From positions 87,055 to 151,054 of the forward strand of contig DXGM01000012.1 in the NCBI GenBank assembly GCA_019113915.1: 64,000 bases of DNA, read 5' to 3'. This stretch comes from Candidatus Gordonibacter avicola (GTDB lineage: Bacteria > Actinomycetota > Coriobacteriia > Coriobacteriales > Eggerthellaceae). A program made the translations under genes and the position numbers. Each line of letters starts with the position of its first letter. The first letter of the stretch is position 1. The notes beneath the pieces were generated by a model. That model saw only the letters and a program-made list of their open reading frames with translations, was not told the origin of the DNA and made no database searches. Positions 40,883-51,200 of this stretch are shown here, in pieces.

Positions 40883-42591
40883 GTTCAGAAGCTACCGTAA
40901 CAGAGAACACCACCACCGCAACCCCTGCTCAGACACGCCGCCGTTCCACGAACGCGAGCAAAGCCGCCGCAGGAAAAGCCGCTGCAGGAAAAGCTGCTGC
41001 AGGAAAAGCTGCTGCAAAAAACGAGACAAAAGCTGAGGCCAAGGCAGAGGCGAAAACCACCGAGGCAAAGCCCGCTGCCAAGAAAGAATCTTCGCAGAGC
41101 CGCCCGGCCACCCCGCGCAAAAGCGTAAAGGCGAACGCCACCAGCAACAACGCCCGTCAGAACAACGCCGGCAAGCAGAACGGCTACAACGGCGGACAGA
41201 ACCGCAACAACAATAATGCGGGCAAGCAGGGGAGCAATGGCAGCAATAACACCAACCATCGCCGTCAGCGCCGCCCCTACGACAGCAACCGTTCTCGCGA
41301 AGTGCAGCCGAGTGTCTCGCGCGATGAACTGGCTAAGCTCAAAGTAGCTGATCTGCGTGCCAAAGCCGCCGAGCTGGAAGTGGAAGTGGCCGGTCTCAAA
41401 AAGGCCGAACTCGTGGAAGCGGTGTTCGAAGCCAGCGTGAAGGCTGAGGGCTTCATCGAGGTGTCAGGCATTCTCGATATTCTCGCCGATGGCTATGGGT
41501 TCCTTCGCACGCAGGGCTATCTGCCCAGTGAAACGGACTGCTACGTGGGCCTGTCCACCATCCGTCGCAATGGTCTGCGCAAGGGTGACATGGTCAGTGG
41601 CCAGACGCGTCCGGCGCGCGAGAACGAAAAGTACGCCGCCATCCAGAAGGTCACGGCCATCAACGGCACCCCCATCGATCAGTGCACGAGCCGCCTGCGT
41701 TTCGGCGATCTCACGCCGGTGTATCCCGACGAGTGCCTCACCATGGAGCACGGCAAGAATACCATTACCGCGCGCGTCATTGATCTGGTGAGCCCCATCG
41801 GCAAGGGCCAGCGTGGCCTTATCGTGAGCCCGCCGAAGGCCGGCAAGACCACCATTCTTAAAGATATCGCGGCTGCCATCAGCGCCAATAACCCGGAAGT
41901 TCACCTCATGTGCCTGCTGGTGGACGAGCGCCCCGAAGAAGTGACCGACATGGAGCGCTCCATCAAAGGCGAGGTCATTTCCTCCACGTTCGACATGCCC
42001 ACCGAAAACCACATTGCCGTGGCCGAGTTGGTCATCGAGCGCGCCAAGCGCCTCGTGGAATGCGGCAGGGATGTCGTGGTACTGCTAGACTCGCTTACGC
42101 GTCTCGCGCGCGCCTACAACCTGGCGCAACCTGCGTCGGGCCGCATCCTCTCCGGCGGCGTGGACTCCACGGCGCTCTATCCGCCCAAGCGCTTCCTCGG
42201 CGCCGCCCGCAACATTGAAGGCGGCGGCAGCCTTACCATCCTCGCGTCGGCGCTCGTTGACACGGGTTCGAAGATGGACGAGGTCATCTTCGAAGAGTTC
42301 AAGGGCACGGGCAACATGGAACTCAAGCTCGACCGCAACCTGGCCGATCGCCGTATCTTCCCGGCCATCGATCCGGTGGCGTCGGGTACGCGCAAGGAAG
42401 AGCTGCTGCTTGACCCGCAGGAGTCGCCGCTCATCTGGGCCGTTCGCCGCATTCTGTCGAACATGAATAGTACCGAGCGCGCCATGGATATGCTCATCAA
42501 GTCGCTCAAGCAAACCGACACCAACCAGGAATTCCTGCTGCGCACGGCCAAAAAAGCCCAGCACAGCAAGGGAGATTCCATCGAGATCTAG
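40879..42591 (+). CDS. rho: Transcription termination factor Rho with long N-terminal disordered extension
   Basis: 570 aa. Residues 1-150 are disordered: AAAGK repeats (four), an acidic/Lys stretch, then an Asn/Gln/Gly-rich segment (residues about 90-135). Next come the Rho N domain (VSRDELAKLKVADLRAKAAE), cold-shock RNA-binding domain (GYGFLRTQGYLPS) and the RecA-like hexamer core with SPPKAGKTT. N-terminal insertions are known in actinobacterial Rho; Asn-rich ones in gut anaerobes have been linked to condensates (family knowledge; untested here). It starts inside the tal stop. Confidence 0.97.
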   Translation: MSSEATVTENTTTATPAQTRRRSTNASKAAAGKAAAGKAAAGKAAAKNETKAEAKAEAKTTEAKPAAKKESSQSRPATPRKSVKANATSNNARQNNAGKQNGYNGGQNRNNNNAGKQGSNGSNNTNHRRQRRPYDSNRSREVQPSVSRDELAKLKVADLRAKAAELEVEVAGLKKAELVEAVFEASVKAEGFIEVSGILDILADGYGFLRTQGYLPSETDCYVGLSTIRRNGLRKGDMVSGQTRPARENEKYAAIQKVTAINGTPIDQCTSRLRFGDLTPVYPDECLTMEHGKNTITARVIDLVSPIGKGQRGLIVSPPKAGKTTILKDIAAAISANNPEVHLMCLLVDERPEEVTDMERSIKGEVISSTFDMPTENHIAVAELVIERAKRLVECGRDVVVLLDSLTRLARAYNLAQPASGRILSGGVDSTALYPPKRFLGAARNIEGGGSLTILASALVDTGSKMDEVIFEEFKGTGNMELKLDRNLADRRIFPAIDPVASGTRKEELLLDPQESPLIWAVRRILSNMNSTERAMDMLIKSLKQTDTNQEFLLRTAKKAQHSKGDSIEI

Positions 42592-42660
42592 CTTCGTAAG
42601 CAGCCCCGCCTTCGCCAGAGCGAGCCGGCAGGACCCCGAAGCCTTCATGGAGCCATCGTG

Positions 42661-42688
42661 GGAACCGCGTCTGAACGGGCGCGGTTCC
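42661..42688 (+). terminator. Hairpin after rho
   Basis: GGAACCGCG (42661-42669) and CGCGGTTCC (42680-42688) form a perfect 9-bp stem followed by TTGG. It probably ends the tal-rho transcript. Confidence 0.65.
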
Positions 42689-42733
42689 TTGGCTCATGAG
42701 GTAGTATGATCCCAACCTACTCAAGGAGGGAAC

Positions 42734-43786
42734 ATGTCCCAAGACACCAACTGGCAACAGCAGGCATGGCAGCAACCCGCCACGCCTCCGTCGCAGCCGC
42801 CCGTCTATTACTACGGTGCACCTCAGCCGCAACCGCCGAAAAAGAGCCGTGGTTGGATTGTCGGCCTCGCGGTGGTGCTGTGTCTGTTCGGACTCATCGC
42901 TTTGAGCATGTGGTCGTGCACGTCGGTCGTGTCCTCGTCATTCGACTCGATCACGCCTGGGAGTACCTCCGTCGATCTTGGTTCTCTCTCTTCGGATGCG
43001 ATTGCTGTCATTGACATTGACGGCACCATTCAATACGACGGTACCACCGCCAGCCCCGAGGGCCTGAAAGCCCAGCTCGACCGCGCGGAGAAGAGCTTCT
43101 ATGTGAAGGCGGTCGTGCTGCGCATCAACTCCGGTGGCGGCACGGCAACGGCGGGCGAGGAAATGGCCGCCTACGTGCGCGAATTCTCCGAGAACTCCGG
43201 CAAGCCGGTTGTTGTGTCGAGCGCGTCTATCAACGCGAGTGCCGCCTACGAAATCTCGAGCCAGGCCGACTACATCTTCACGGCGAAAACCACCGCCATC
43301 GGCTCCATTGGCACGGCCATGCAGGTCACCGACCTGTCAGGCCTCATGGAAAAGCTGGGCATTTCCGTTGAGAACATCACGTCATCGGACAGCAAAGATT
43401 CCAGCTATGGCACGCGTGCGCTCACCGAAGAGGAGCGCGCCTACTACCAGAAGATGGTCGACCAGATTAACGAGACGTTCATCCAGACCGTGGCCGAGGG
43501 CCGCGACATGAGCGTCGAAGACGTGCGTAAGCTGGCCACGGGCCTCACCTTCACCGGCATGGAGGCCGTTGAGAACGGCTTAGCCGACGAGATTGGCACG
43601 AAGGAAGATGCCGTGGCGAAGGCCGCGGAACTTGCCGGCACCTCCACCACCAAGACGGTTGACCTGCGCCCCTCAACGTCCAACCTGTCCGAACTGTTGA
43701 ACCTGATGTCGTCGAGCCGCGTGTCCGTCGACGATGTGACCAAAGCCTTAAAGGAGCTGGATAACGATGGCAGCCTCGCTCGATAA
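42734..43786 (+). CDS. sppA: Signal peptide peptidase SppA-type serine protease
   Basis: 350 aa. A Pro/Gln-rich cytoplasmic tail (residues 1-37), one membrane helix (GWIVGLAVVLCLFGLIAL), then an S49 peptidase domain with NSGGGTATAGEEM, the nucleophile region SASINASAAYEISSQADYIF and the Lys in SDSKDSSYGTRALTEEER. It cleaves remnant signal peptides in the membrane. AAGGAGGGAAC precedes the ATG. It overlaps metG by 20 bp, so the two are co-translated. Confidence 0.92.
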   Translation: MSQDTNWQQQAWQQPATPPSQPPVYYYGAPQPQPPKKSRGWIVGLAVVLCLFGLIALSMWSCTSVVSSSFDSITPGSTSVDLGSLSSDAIAVIDIDGTIQYDGTTASPEGLKAQLDRAEKSFYVKAVVLRINSGGGTATAGEEMAAYVREFSENSGKPVVVSSASINASAAYEISSQADYIFTAKTTAIGSIGTAMQVTDLSGLMEKLGISVENITSSDSKDSSYGTRALTEEERAYYQKMVDQINETFIQTVAEGRDMSVEDVRKLATGLTFTGMEAVENGLADEIGTKEDAVAKAAELAGTSTTKTVDLRPSTSNLSELLNLMSSSRVSVDDVTKALKELDNDGSLAR

Positions 43787-45824
43787 CGCCCCCACCTTGA
43801 GTGCCGCACCCGAGGACGAGCGCGTCGTGTGGCCGAAACGCGTTGTGGTCACAGCCGGCATGCCCTACGGCAACAAGCCGCTGCACTTCGGCCACATCGC
43901 CGGCGTGTTTGTGCCCGCCGACGCCTTTGCCCGCTTCTTGCGTGACCGCATCGGTGCGGAAAATGTGCGCTTCATCAGCGGCACCGACTGCTACGGCTCA
44001 CCCATCGACGAGGGGTATCGCAAGCTCGTGGAAGCCGGCGAGTTTGAGGGCACTATCGAAGAATACGTGCTGAAGAACCACGACGCACAGAAGCGCACGC
44101 TGGATGCCTATGACATTAGCCTCAGTATTTACGAGGGTTCGGGTATCGGGCGCTGCGGCGACGTGCACCAACTCGTCACCGAGAAGTTCATCGAGAAGCT
44201 GCACGAGAACGGCCACCTTCAGCGCCGCGCCACCTTGCAGTTCTACGACACCGAGGCCGACATGTTCCTGAACGGCCGCCAGGTGGTGGGCCGCTGCCCC
44301 GTGCAGGGCTGCAAGTCTGAACACGCCTACGCCGACGAGTGTGACCTCGGCCACAGCTATGCCCCTGAAGACCTCATCGCTCCGAAGTCTTCCGTGACAG
44401 GCACCGTGCCCGAGATGCGCCCGGTGGAAAACTGGTACTTTGACCTGCCCGCTTTCGCCGGCTTTTTGCGCGAGCGCGTGGCGGAGCAAGAGGCAGACCC
44501 CGACGTGCGCGCAATCGTGCCGCAAACGGTGAAGGAATTCCTCGGCGCCCCGGTTGTCTACATCAAGAACGACGAGCGCGAGGCCTACGAGGCCATCGCC
44601 GCCGATCTTCCGCCCCATGAACTGCGCGAACCCGAGAAGGGCAAGCAGAGTTTCGAAATTGAGTTCGCCGACATCGACGCGCGCGATGCCGCCCGCTCGG
44701 TGCTGGGCGGGGCGGGCATCCGCTTCCGCACGGGCAAGGCGCTCGTGCCGTTCCGCATTACGGGCAACATCGAGTGGGGGGTGAAAGCCCCGGTCATCGA
44801 CGGGCTGGAAGGTCTCACGGTGTGGTGCTGGCCCGAAAGTTTGTGGGCGCCCCTGTCGTTCACTATGGCAGCGAACGACAAGATGGGCCTGCCGCGCGGC
44901 AGCTGGCGCGACTGGTGGTGCTCGCCGGATGCTGAGGTATACCAGTTCATCGGCCAGGACAACCTGTACTTCTATGGCGTGGCCCAGCCCGCGCTCATCG
45001 AGGCTCTGCGCCCGGGCGACATCCTTCTGCCCGGCGAGACGGACACGCCGCTGCGCCAAACGCGTCTGGTGGCAAACCACCACATCCTCTTCGGCAACAA
45101 GAAGGCATCCTCGTCGGGCACGGTGAAGCCGCCTACGGCTGACGAGCTGCTGAACCACTACACGGTAGAGCAACTGCGCGCACACTTCCTGGCGCTGGGC
45201 CTCAGCCAAAAGTCGGTGGGCTTCAAGCCGAAGCCGTTTTTGGCAACGCCGGAAGAACTCGCAGACACGCGCGTGGCCGACCCGGTACTGAAAGAGGGCA
45301 CGCTGCTCACCAACGTGTTCAACCGCCTGGCCCGCAGCTGCTTCTATGAGGCGCAGAAGAACTTCGAAGGCTACCTGCCGCTTGGCAAACCCACGGCGGC
45401 GGCCGTCGATCGCGCCAACGAGACGCTGGCCGCGTACGACCGCCTCATGAAGAAGGTGGAACTACACTCGGTGATGTCGCTCATGGACGACTTCATCCGC
45501 TTCGCCAACAAGCACTGGACCGAGGGCATTCGCGAAGCTGAACTGGCCGAAGATGACGCGCTACGCCGCCAGGTGCTCGTGGACTCGTTCTACCTCTTGC
45601 GCGTGGCTACGCTGCTTATGCATCCCATCGTGCCGGCTGGCTGCGAGCGCATTTGCGACTACCTCAGCTTCGAGTTCGACGACTTCTTCAGCTGGAACTA
45701 CGACTTGGAAGATGTCGACGAACTGTGCAGCGCCGGCGAAATCGACGAAGGCCGGCACCGCATCCGCGAACTGCCACCCCGCTTCGACTTCTTCGAAAAG
45801 CACCCGTCTCAGCTGCAAAAATGA
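43767..45824 (+). CDS. metG: Methionyl-tRNA synthetase-like class I ligase with altered KMSKS loop
   Basis: 685 aa. MetRS layout: HFGH at residues 40-43 (the HIGH box), a zinc-knuckle domain ([20 protein letters not shown]), [14 protein letters not shown], and a helical anticodon domain. The KMSKS loop reads KKASSSGT at about residue 445: the second Lys is missing. MetRS enzymes tolerate few changes here, so this is either a lineage-specific variant or a partial-function paralogue. The start lies inside sppA. No other MetRS is visible to test this. Confidence 0.85.
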   Translation: MAASLDNAPTLSAAPEDERVVWPKRVVVTAGMPYGNKPLHFGHIAGVFVPADAFARFLRDRIGAENVRFISGTDCYGSPIDEGYRKLVEAGEFEGTIEEYVLKNHDAQKRTLDAYDISLSIYEGSGIGRCGDVHQLVTEKFIEKLHENGHLQRRATLQFYDTEADMFLNGRQVVGRCPVQGCKSEHAYADECDLGHSYAPEDLIAPKSSVTGTVPEMRPVENWYFDLPAFAGFLRERVAEQEADPDVRAIVPQTVKEFLGAPVVYIKNDEREAYEAIAADLPPHELREPEKGKQSFEIEFADIDARDAARSVLGGAGIRFRTGKALVPFRITGNIEWGVKAPVIDGLEGLTVWCWPESLWAPLSFTMAANDKMGLPRGSWRDWWCSPDAEVYQFIGQDNLYFYGVAQPALIEALRPGDILLPGETDTPLRQTRLVANHHILFGNKKASSSGTVKPPTADELLNHYTVEQLRAHFLALGLSQKSVGFKPKPFLATPEELADTRVADPVLKEGTLLTNVFNRLARSCFYEAQKNFEGYLPLGKPTAAAVDRANETLAAYDRLMKKVELHSVMSLMDDFIRFANKHWTEGIREAELAEDDALRRQVLVDSFYLLRVATLLMHPIVPAGCERICDYLSFEFDDFFSWNYDLEDVDELCSAGEIDEGRHRIRELPPRFDFFEKHPSQLQK

Positions 45825-46300
45825 CGCAGGTAGAAATTTTTACCGACGGAGCGGCCCGGGGCAATCCCGGGCCGGGCGGCTTTGGTACGGTCATGCGCTT
45901 CACGGATTCTGCGGGGCGCGTGCACGAAAAGGAACTCTCCCAGGGCTACGAGCGTACCACGAACAACCGCATGGAGCTGATGGCGGTTATCGCCGGCCTT
46001 GAGGCGCTCAAGCGCCCGTGCGAAATCACGCTCTACTCGGACTCGCAGTACGTCGTGAACGCATTCAACCAGCACTGGGTGGAGGGCTGGCTCAAGCGCG
46101 GCTGGAAAAACGCCAGCAAGCAACCCGTCAAAAACGTTGACTTGTGGAAGCGGCTTCTGGCGGCGAAGGCGCCTCACCAGGTGGAGTTCGTCTGGGTGAA
46201 GGGCCACGCGGGCCATGCCGAAAACGAGCGCTGTGACGAGTTGGCCACCGCAGCCGCCGATGGGGAAGGCCGCATCGAAGACGCGGGCTTTGAGGGGTAA
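45821..46300 (+). CDS. rnhA: Ribonuclease HI
   Basis: 159 aa. [14 protein letters not shown] (Asp9), NNRMELMAV (Glu52), YSDSQYV (Asp74) and ENERCDEL (Asp139) give the complete catalytic carboxylates; [10 protein letters not shown] carries the conserved His. It degrades RNA in RNA/DNA hybrids. It starts in the metG stop codon (ATGA). Confidence 0.96.
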   Translation: MTQVEIFTDGAARGNPGPGGFGTVMRFTDSAGRVHEKELSQGYERTTNNRMELMAVIAGLEALKRPCEITLYSDSQYVVNAFNQHWVEGWLKRGWKNASKQPVKNVDLWKRLLAAKAPHQVEFVWVKGHAGHAENERCDELATAAADGEGRIEDAGFEG

Positions 46301-46444
46301 GGTGGGCGTTTCTGCCCCGTTACCTGGACATTCTGTGCTGTTCGTGTAGTCAACCAGCCGTGAAGGGGTGTCCCGCGTGCCGCCTTCTGCTACACTGTTG
46401 ATCAAATGGGCACGAACCAACGAGTGTCAGTGGAAGGTCACCGT

Positions 46445-47596
46445 ATGCAGCACAGCGCACAGCTCGGGCGCGCCAAGAGCGCGCTGGTAGGTCTTTTGGC
46501 GGCGGTACTCGCCGCAACTCTGATGGCTCCTTCGCTCGCGTTTGCCGACCCTGCCTCTGCCAGCAAGCAGGCGGAAGCCCAGGCGGCGCTCGCTTCCCTC
46601 AACGCGTTGCAGGAAAAACTCGACCGCGCTTCGGCCGACGAGTTCACGGCCGAGCAAGACCAGCAGGCGGCCGAGCAGGCCTGCGACGATGCTGAGGCGC
46701 GTATCGCTGAAGCCACCGACCAGATCACCGACTTGCAGGAGCGCTTGAGCATACGAGCGCGCAGCATGTATCGCACCGGCAACTCCACCATGCTTGACCT
46801 GCTGTTTGGCGCGACGACGTTCCAGGCGTTCGCCACCAGCTGGGATCTGCTGAACTCCCTCAACGAAAGCGACGCCGACCTCGTGCGCCAGACGAAGGAA
46901 CTGCGCGCCGAGGTGGAGGAACAGAAAGCCGTGCTCGACGAGCAGCAGCGCATCGCCACCGAGAAGGCGGCCGAGGCAAAACGCATTCGCGAGGAAGCCG
47001 AGACAACGGTGGCTTCCATGCAGGCAACCTATTCCAGCCTGAGCGCCGAGGCAGCCGCCCTGCTTGAGCAGGAGCGTGCGGCCCAGGTGGCAGCCCAAGC
47101 GGCCGTGGCGAAGGACGTCGTGGCCAACTCGATCAAGCAGGCGGGCGCCAACAACAACACCAACACGGGCAACACGAGTGACAACGGCAACGGCAACGCG
47201 ACAAGCGGCGACGAAGGTTACACCTCGGGCGGCGGCGAAGACGTATACACGCCTGCGCCCGGCCCCTCGTATAACGCGGTAACTGGCAACGCCATTGTTG
47301 ACCGCGCGCTTGGTTGCTTGGGTCTCGATTACGATTATGGCTCCTGCGGCCCGAGCTCCTTCGACTGCTCCGGCCTGGTGAGCTACGCCGTGACCGGCAG
47401 CTTCTCGCGTTTGGGAAGCACCTATACGTTCATGGGTTACCCGCAGGTGAGCGACCCACAGCCTGGCGACATCTGCGTGAACGAGGGCCACTGCGGCATC
47501 TACTACGGCAACAACCAGATGATCCACGCAGCCACCTACGGCGTCGGCGTCGTCATCGGCCCCGTCCAAGGCGGCATGATCATCGTCCGCCCGTAA
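46445..47596 (+). CDS. Secreted NlpC/P60 peptidoglycan endopeptidase with coiled-coil domain
   Basis: 383 aa. Signal peptide cleaved after LAFA (residue 34); a long coiled coil (residues about 38-235) of Ala/Glu/Gln repeats like RipA and PcsB; an Asn/Gly/Thr-rich linker; and an NlpC/P60 domain with SSFDCSGLVSY (catalytic Cys308) and NEGHCGIYYG (His349). It cuts the stem peptide during division. The start at 46445 follows GGAAGG. Monocistronic. Confidence 0.93.
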   Translation: MQHSAQLGRAKSALVGLLAAVLAATLMAPSLAFADPASASKQAEAQAALASLNALQEKLDRASADEFTAEQDQQAAEQACDDAEARIAEATDQITDLQERLSIRARSMYRTGNSTMLDLLFGATTFQAFATSWDLLNSLNESDADLVRQTKELRAEVEEQKAVLDEQQRIATEKAAEAKRIREEAETTVASMQATYSSLSAEAAALLEQERAAQVAAQAAVAKDVVANSIKQAGANNNTNTGNTSDNGNGNATSGDEGYTSGGGEDVYTPAPGPSYNAVTGNAIVDRALGCLGLDYDYGSCGPSSFDCSGLVSYAVTGSFSRLGSTYTFMGYPQVSDPQPGDICVNEGHCGIYYGNNQMIHAATYGVGVVIGPVQGGMIIVRP

Positions 47597-47644
47597 GACG
47601 GGCGCTTCACCCTCAAGCCCTGCTTCCAAAAAAATTACCCGCGG

Positions 47645-47704
47645 TTTACTTTTTCCCAAAAGTTCGCTATAGTGCGCTATAAGTTAGCAATAGGAAACTA
47701 TTGC
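47645..47704 (+). promoter_or_regulatory. Promoter and operator of the ybaN-ABC operon
   Basis: TTTACT (47645-47650), 17-bp spacer, TATAGT (47668-47673). Right after the expected start lies GCAATAG-GAAA-CTATTGC (47687-47704), a perfect 7-bp inverted repeat where a repressor would block elongation. The regulator is not identifiable here. Confidence 0.65.
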
Positions 47705-47732
47705 TCAAAGCCACGCGGACAGGAGAAAACGG

Positions 47733-48236
47733 ATGAAGGAAATCGAAGCGGAAGCACCACGTGACGGCAACCGGGTGGCACGCGCGTTGTGGGCTGTGGG
47801 CGGGTTTGCCACGTTTGGATTGGGGGCGCTTGGTGCCATGCTGCCCATTGTGCCAACCACGCCGTTTCTCCTGGTAGCAGCCTTTTGCTTCGCGCGTAGT
47901 TCCGAGCGCGCACGCGCGTGGTTCCGCGGCACGCGACTGTACCGCACCGTGCTTGAAGGCTATATGTCCAAGCGAGCCATGACGGTGCGCGCAAAGCTTT
48001 CCCTGCTGGTGCCCATCACCGCCGTGCTGGCGGTGTCGTTTGCGCTCATGGGATCCGTGCCGGTAGGCCGCGTGGTGGTGGCACTCGTGTGGGTTGCGCA
48101 TCTCGTGTACTTCGGTTTCGTGGTGAAAACCGTCCAGCCGGAAGCGGCGGCCGAGGTTCGTAGCACGACGCAAGGGATGCCCGAGTCCGCACGCCGCGCT
48201 GGCACGCCGCTGGTCACCGATGGGGAAGGGGCGTAA
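47733..48236 (+). CDS. YbaN/DUF454 inner-membrane protein
   Basis: 167 aa. Three hydrophobic segments with the DUF454 signature LGALGAMLPIVPTTPFLLVAA and FCFARSSERARAWF. Often encoded next to ABC exporters or heme/iron genes; here the fused ABC transporter follows directly. The start sits after ACAGGAGAA. It may assemble or stabilise the transporter (inferred). Confidence 0.85.
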   Translation: MKEIEAEAPRDGNRVARALWAVGGFATFGLGALGAMLPIVPTTPFLLVAAFCFARSSERARAWFRGTRLYRTVLEGYMSKRAMTVRAKLSLLVPITAVLAVSFALMGSVPVGRVVVALVWVAHLVYFGFVVKTVQPEAAAEVRSTTQGMPESARRAGTPLVTDGEGA

Positions 48237-48243
48237 GCGCGCC

Positions 48244-51200
48244 ATGTTCGACAAGCGATTGTTTGCCCTTGTGCCGTCTGCGGCCAAGTTCATTGCGGCC
48301 GATGTCGCGCTTCAGTGGGTTGGCCTTCTGGCTCACATACTGCTTTTCCTGCTTATTGGTTCGTTCGTTCAGGATCTCGTTATGGGTGCGGCCAATGCGA
48401 GCGCGATAGCACAGCTGGCGGGCGCAGCCGTGCTCGCCACTGCGGTGCGCATGGCGTGTCAGGCGCTCGCGCAGCGCATGGGTCTGGCGGCAAGCGAAGC
48501 CGCAAAACGCGCCGTGCGCCGGCAGGTGTACGACAAGCTGGTGCGCCTGGGGCCGTCGTATCGCGAGCGGGTGGCAACGGCCGAGGCGGTGCAGATCAGC
48601 GTGGAGGGAGCCGAGCAGTTGGAGAGCTACTTCGGCTCTTACCTGCCGCAACTCTTCTACGCACTCTTGGCTCCCCTGACGCTGTTCGTGTGCATTGCGC
48701 CGCTGTCGCTGCCGCCAGCTGCGGCACTGCTCGCCTGCGTTCCTCTCATCCCCGCTTCCATCATGGCTGTTCAGAAGATCGCGAAGCGCACCATGCAGCG
48801 CTATTGGGGGTCCTACACCGATTTAGGGAGCCTCTTTCTTGAAGACATCCAGGGACTTTCCACCCTCAAGGTATACCGGGCCGACGAGCACGCTCACGAG
48901 CGCATGAACGAACAGGCCGAGGGCTTCCGCCGGGCTACCATGCGCCTATTGCGCATGCAGCTTAACTCCATCACCGTGATGGATATCTGTGCCTTCGGCG
49001 GCGCGGCGGTGGGCATTGTGGTAACGCTTGGGCAGTATGCGGAAGGTGCCGTGGCGCTGGGCGCGGCTTTCGCCATCGTGTTTCTCTCGGCCGAGTTTTT
49101 CCTGCCTTTGCGCACCCTGGGCTCCTACTTTCACACGGCCATGAGCGGCATGGCGGCAGCCGACAAGATGTTCGCCATTCTTGATACGCCGGAGGACTCC
49201 GACGGGACGCGCTGCGTCGACCCCTCCCGTGCCGACATCGTGTGCCGCCAGGTGAGCTACTCGTTTGACGGTGAGCGGAAGGTGCTCGATGAGGTTGATT
49301 TCGAAGCTCCGGCCGGCAGTTTTGTGGGTGTGACGGGCGAAAGTGGCTCGGGTAAATCCACCCTGGCGGGCATCATTGCGGGAACAAACGCTGCCTTTGA
49401 GGGTACGGTGCGCGTGGGCGGTATCGATCTGCGCGAGGTCTCGCACGCGTCGCTGCGCGAAACGGTGACGGTGGTGTCGTTTGACAGCTACCTCTTTAAG
49501 GGCACCGTGCGTTCGAACCTGCTGTTGGCGAAACCCACAGCCACGGATGACGAACTATGGGATGCGCTTTCCCGCTGCCGGCTGGATGCGTTTGTGCGCG
49601 AGGCTGGCGGCCTGGAGGCGCCCGTCACCGAGGCGGGGCGGAATCTGTCAGGCGGCCAGCGTCAGCGCCTTGCCATGGCGCGCGCCCTTCTGCACGATGC
49701 GCCCGTGTACGTGCTGGATGAAGCCACGTCGAATATCGATGCCGAAAGTGAGAATGCGCTCATCAACCTGGCGCACGAACTGGCGCACACCAAAACGGTC
49801 ATCATGATTTCGCATCGCCTGTCCGCTCTGCGCGAGGCCGACCGTATTTACGTGTTGGAAGAGGGTCGCGTGGCTGAAAGCGGTGCCCATGACGAACTGG
49901 TTGTTGCGGGTGGTCCCTATGCGTGCCTGTGGGCTCAGCAGGTCGAACTGGAGGCTTTTGCGCACGTAACCGCCGATGAATCGTCCGCGGCTGCAAACAC
50001 CACCGTGGTTGTCTCGTCTGAAGATGCTCGCGCGCCGCATATCCGCGCGGCGGATTCGGGTGAGTCGGATACGCCGGCGAGCGCTACCCCAAGTGCCGGC
50101 CCGCGTGTCTCCCCGAGCGCCGCCCCGCGTCGCTCTCACCTGTCGGTCATGGTGCGCCTTGTGGGACTTACACGTCCGCTTCTGCCGGTGATGGCACTTG
50201 CCGTGCTGCTGGGTGTTGCGGGTTTCGCGGCGGCCATTTTCCTCACGGTGCTTGGTGCCCTTGCCCTGCTTGACGTAGCGGGACTTGGCTCAGCCGTGCC
50301 GTACGCCGTGGTTGTGGCGGGCATTGGCCTGTGCGGGTTCGCGCGCGGCCCGTTGCGCTATGGCGAACAGCTGTGCAACCACTACCTGGCCTTTCGGGTG
50401 CTGGCGCTCGTGCGTGACCGCGTGTTTGCGGCGCTGCGCCGGTTGGCGCCTGCGAAGTTGGAGGGCCGTGACAAGGGCGATCTCGTGTCGTTGGTTACCT
50501 CTGACGTGGAGCTTCTTGAAGTGTTTTACGCGCATACCCTCTCGCCAGCAGTCATCGCGCTTGTAGTGTCGGTGGGTATGACGGTGTTCATCGGCTTTCA
50601 GTCGCCTGTACTGGGGGCGTTGGCGTTGGCCTCATACGTGCTGGTAGGCGTGGTGGTGCCCCTTGTAGCCTCGAAGGCCAGCGGAGATTTGGGACGCGCC
50701 GTGCGCGACCGCATTGGCGACATGAATGCGTTTGTGCTGGATAGCCTGCGCGGCTTGGCTGAGACTTTGCAGTACGGCCGTGCCGCCGACCGTGTGCGCG
50801 AACTGGATGAGCGCATGGGGCAGCTGGTCGCCGTAGAGCGGCGCCTCAAGGGCCGCACGGCGTTCTTTATGGCGCTGACCGGCACGGTGGTGATGGCGTG
50901 TGATGTGGTTATGCTGGTGGTGTCCGCGGCGCTGGTGGGGCAGGGCACTCTTGACGCGGGTGCTGCTGTGGTGGCTACTTCGGCGCTCATGTCGTCATTT
51001 GGCCCGGTCATCGCCGTGGCGAACCTGGGCTCTACGCTGCAGCAGACCCTGGCCTCAGGTGAGCGCGTGCTCGATCTGTTGGACGAACGTCCACAGACCG
51101 ATGAAGTGACCGACGGCGAAGACCTTGCTCAGTTTGAAGGAGCAACCGCGCAGGAGGTGGACTTCTCCTACGGCGGCGTGCGCGTGCTTGAACAGGTGAA

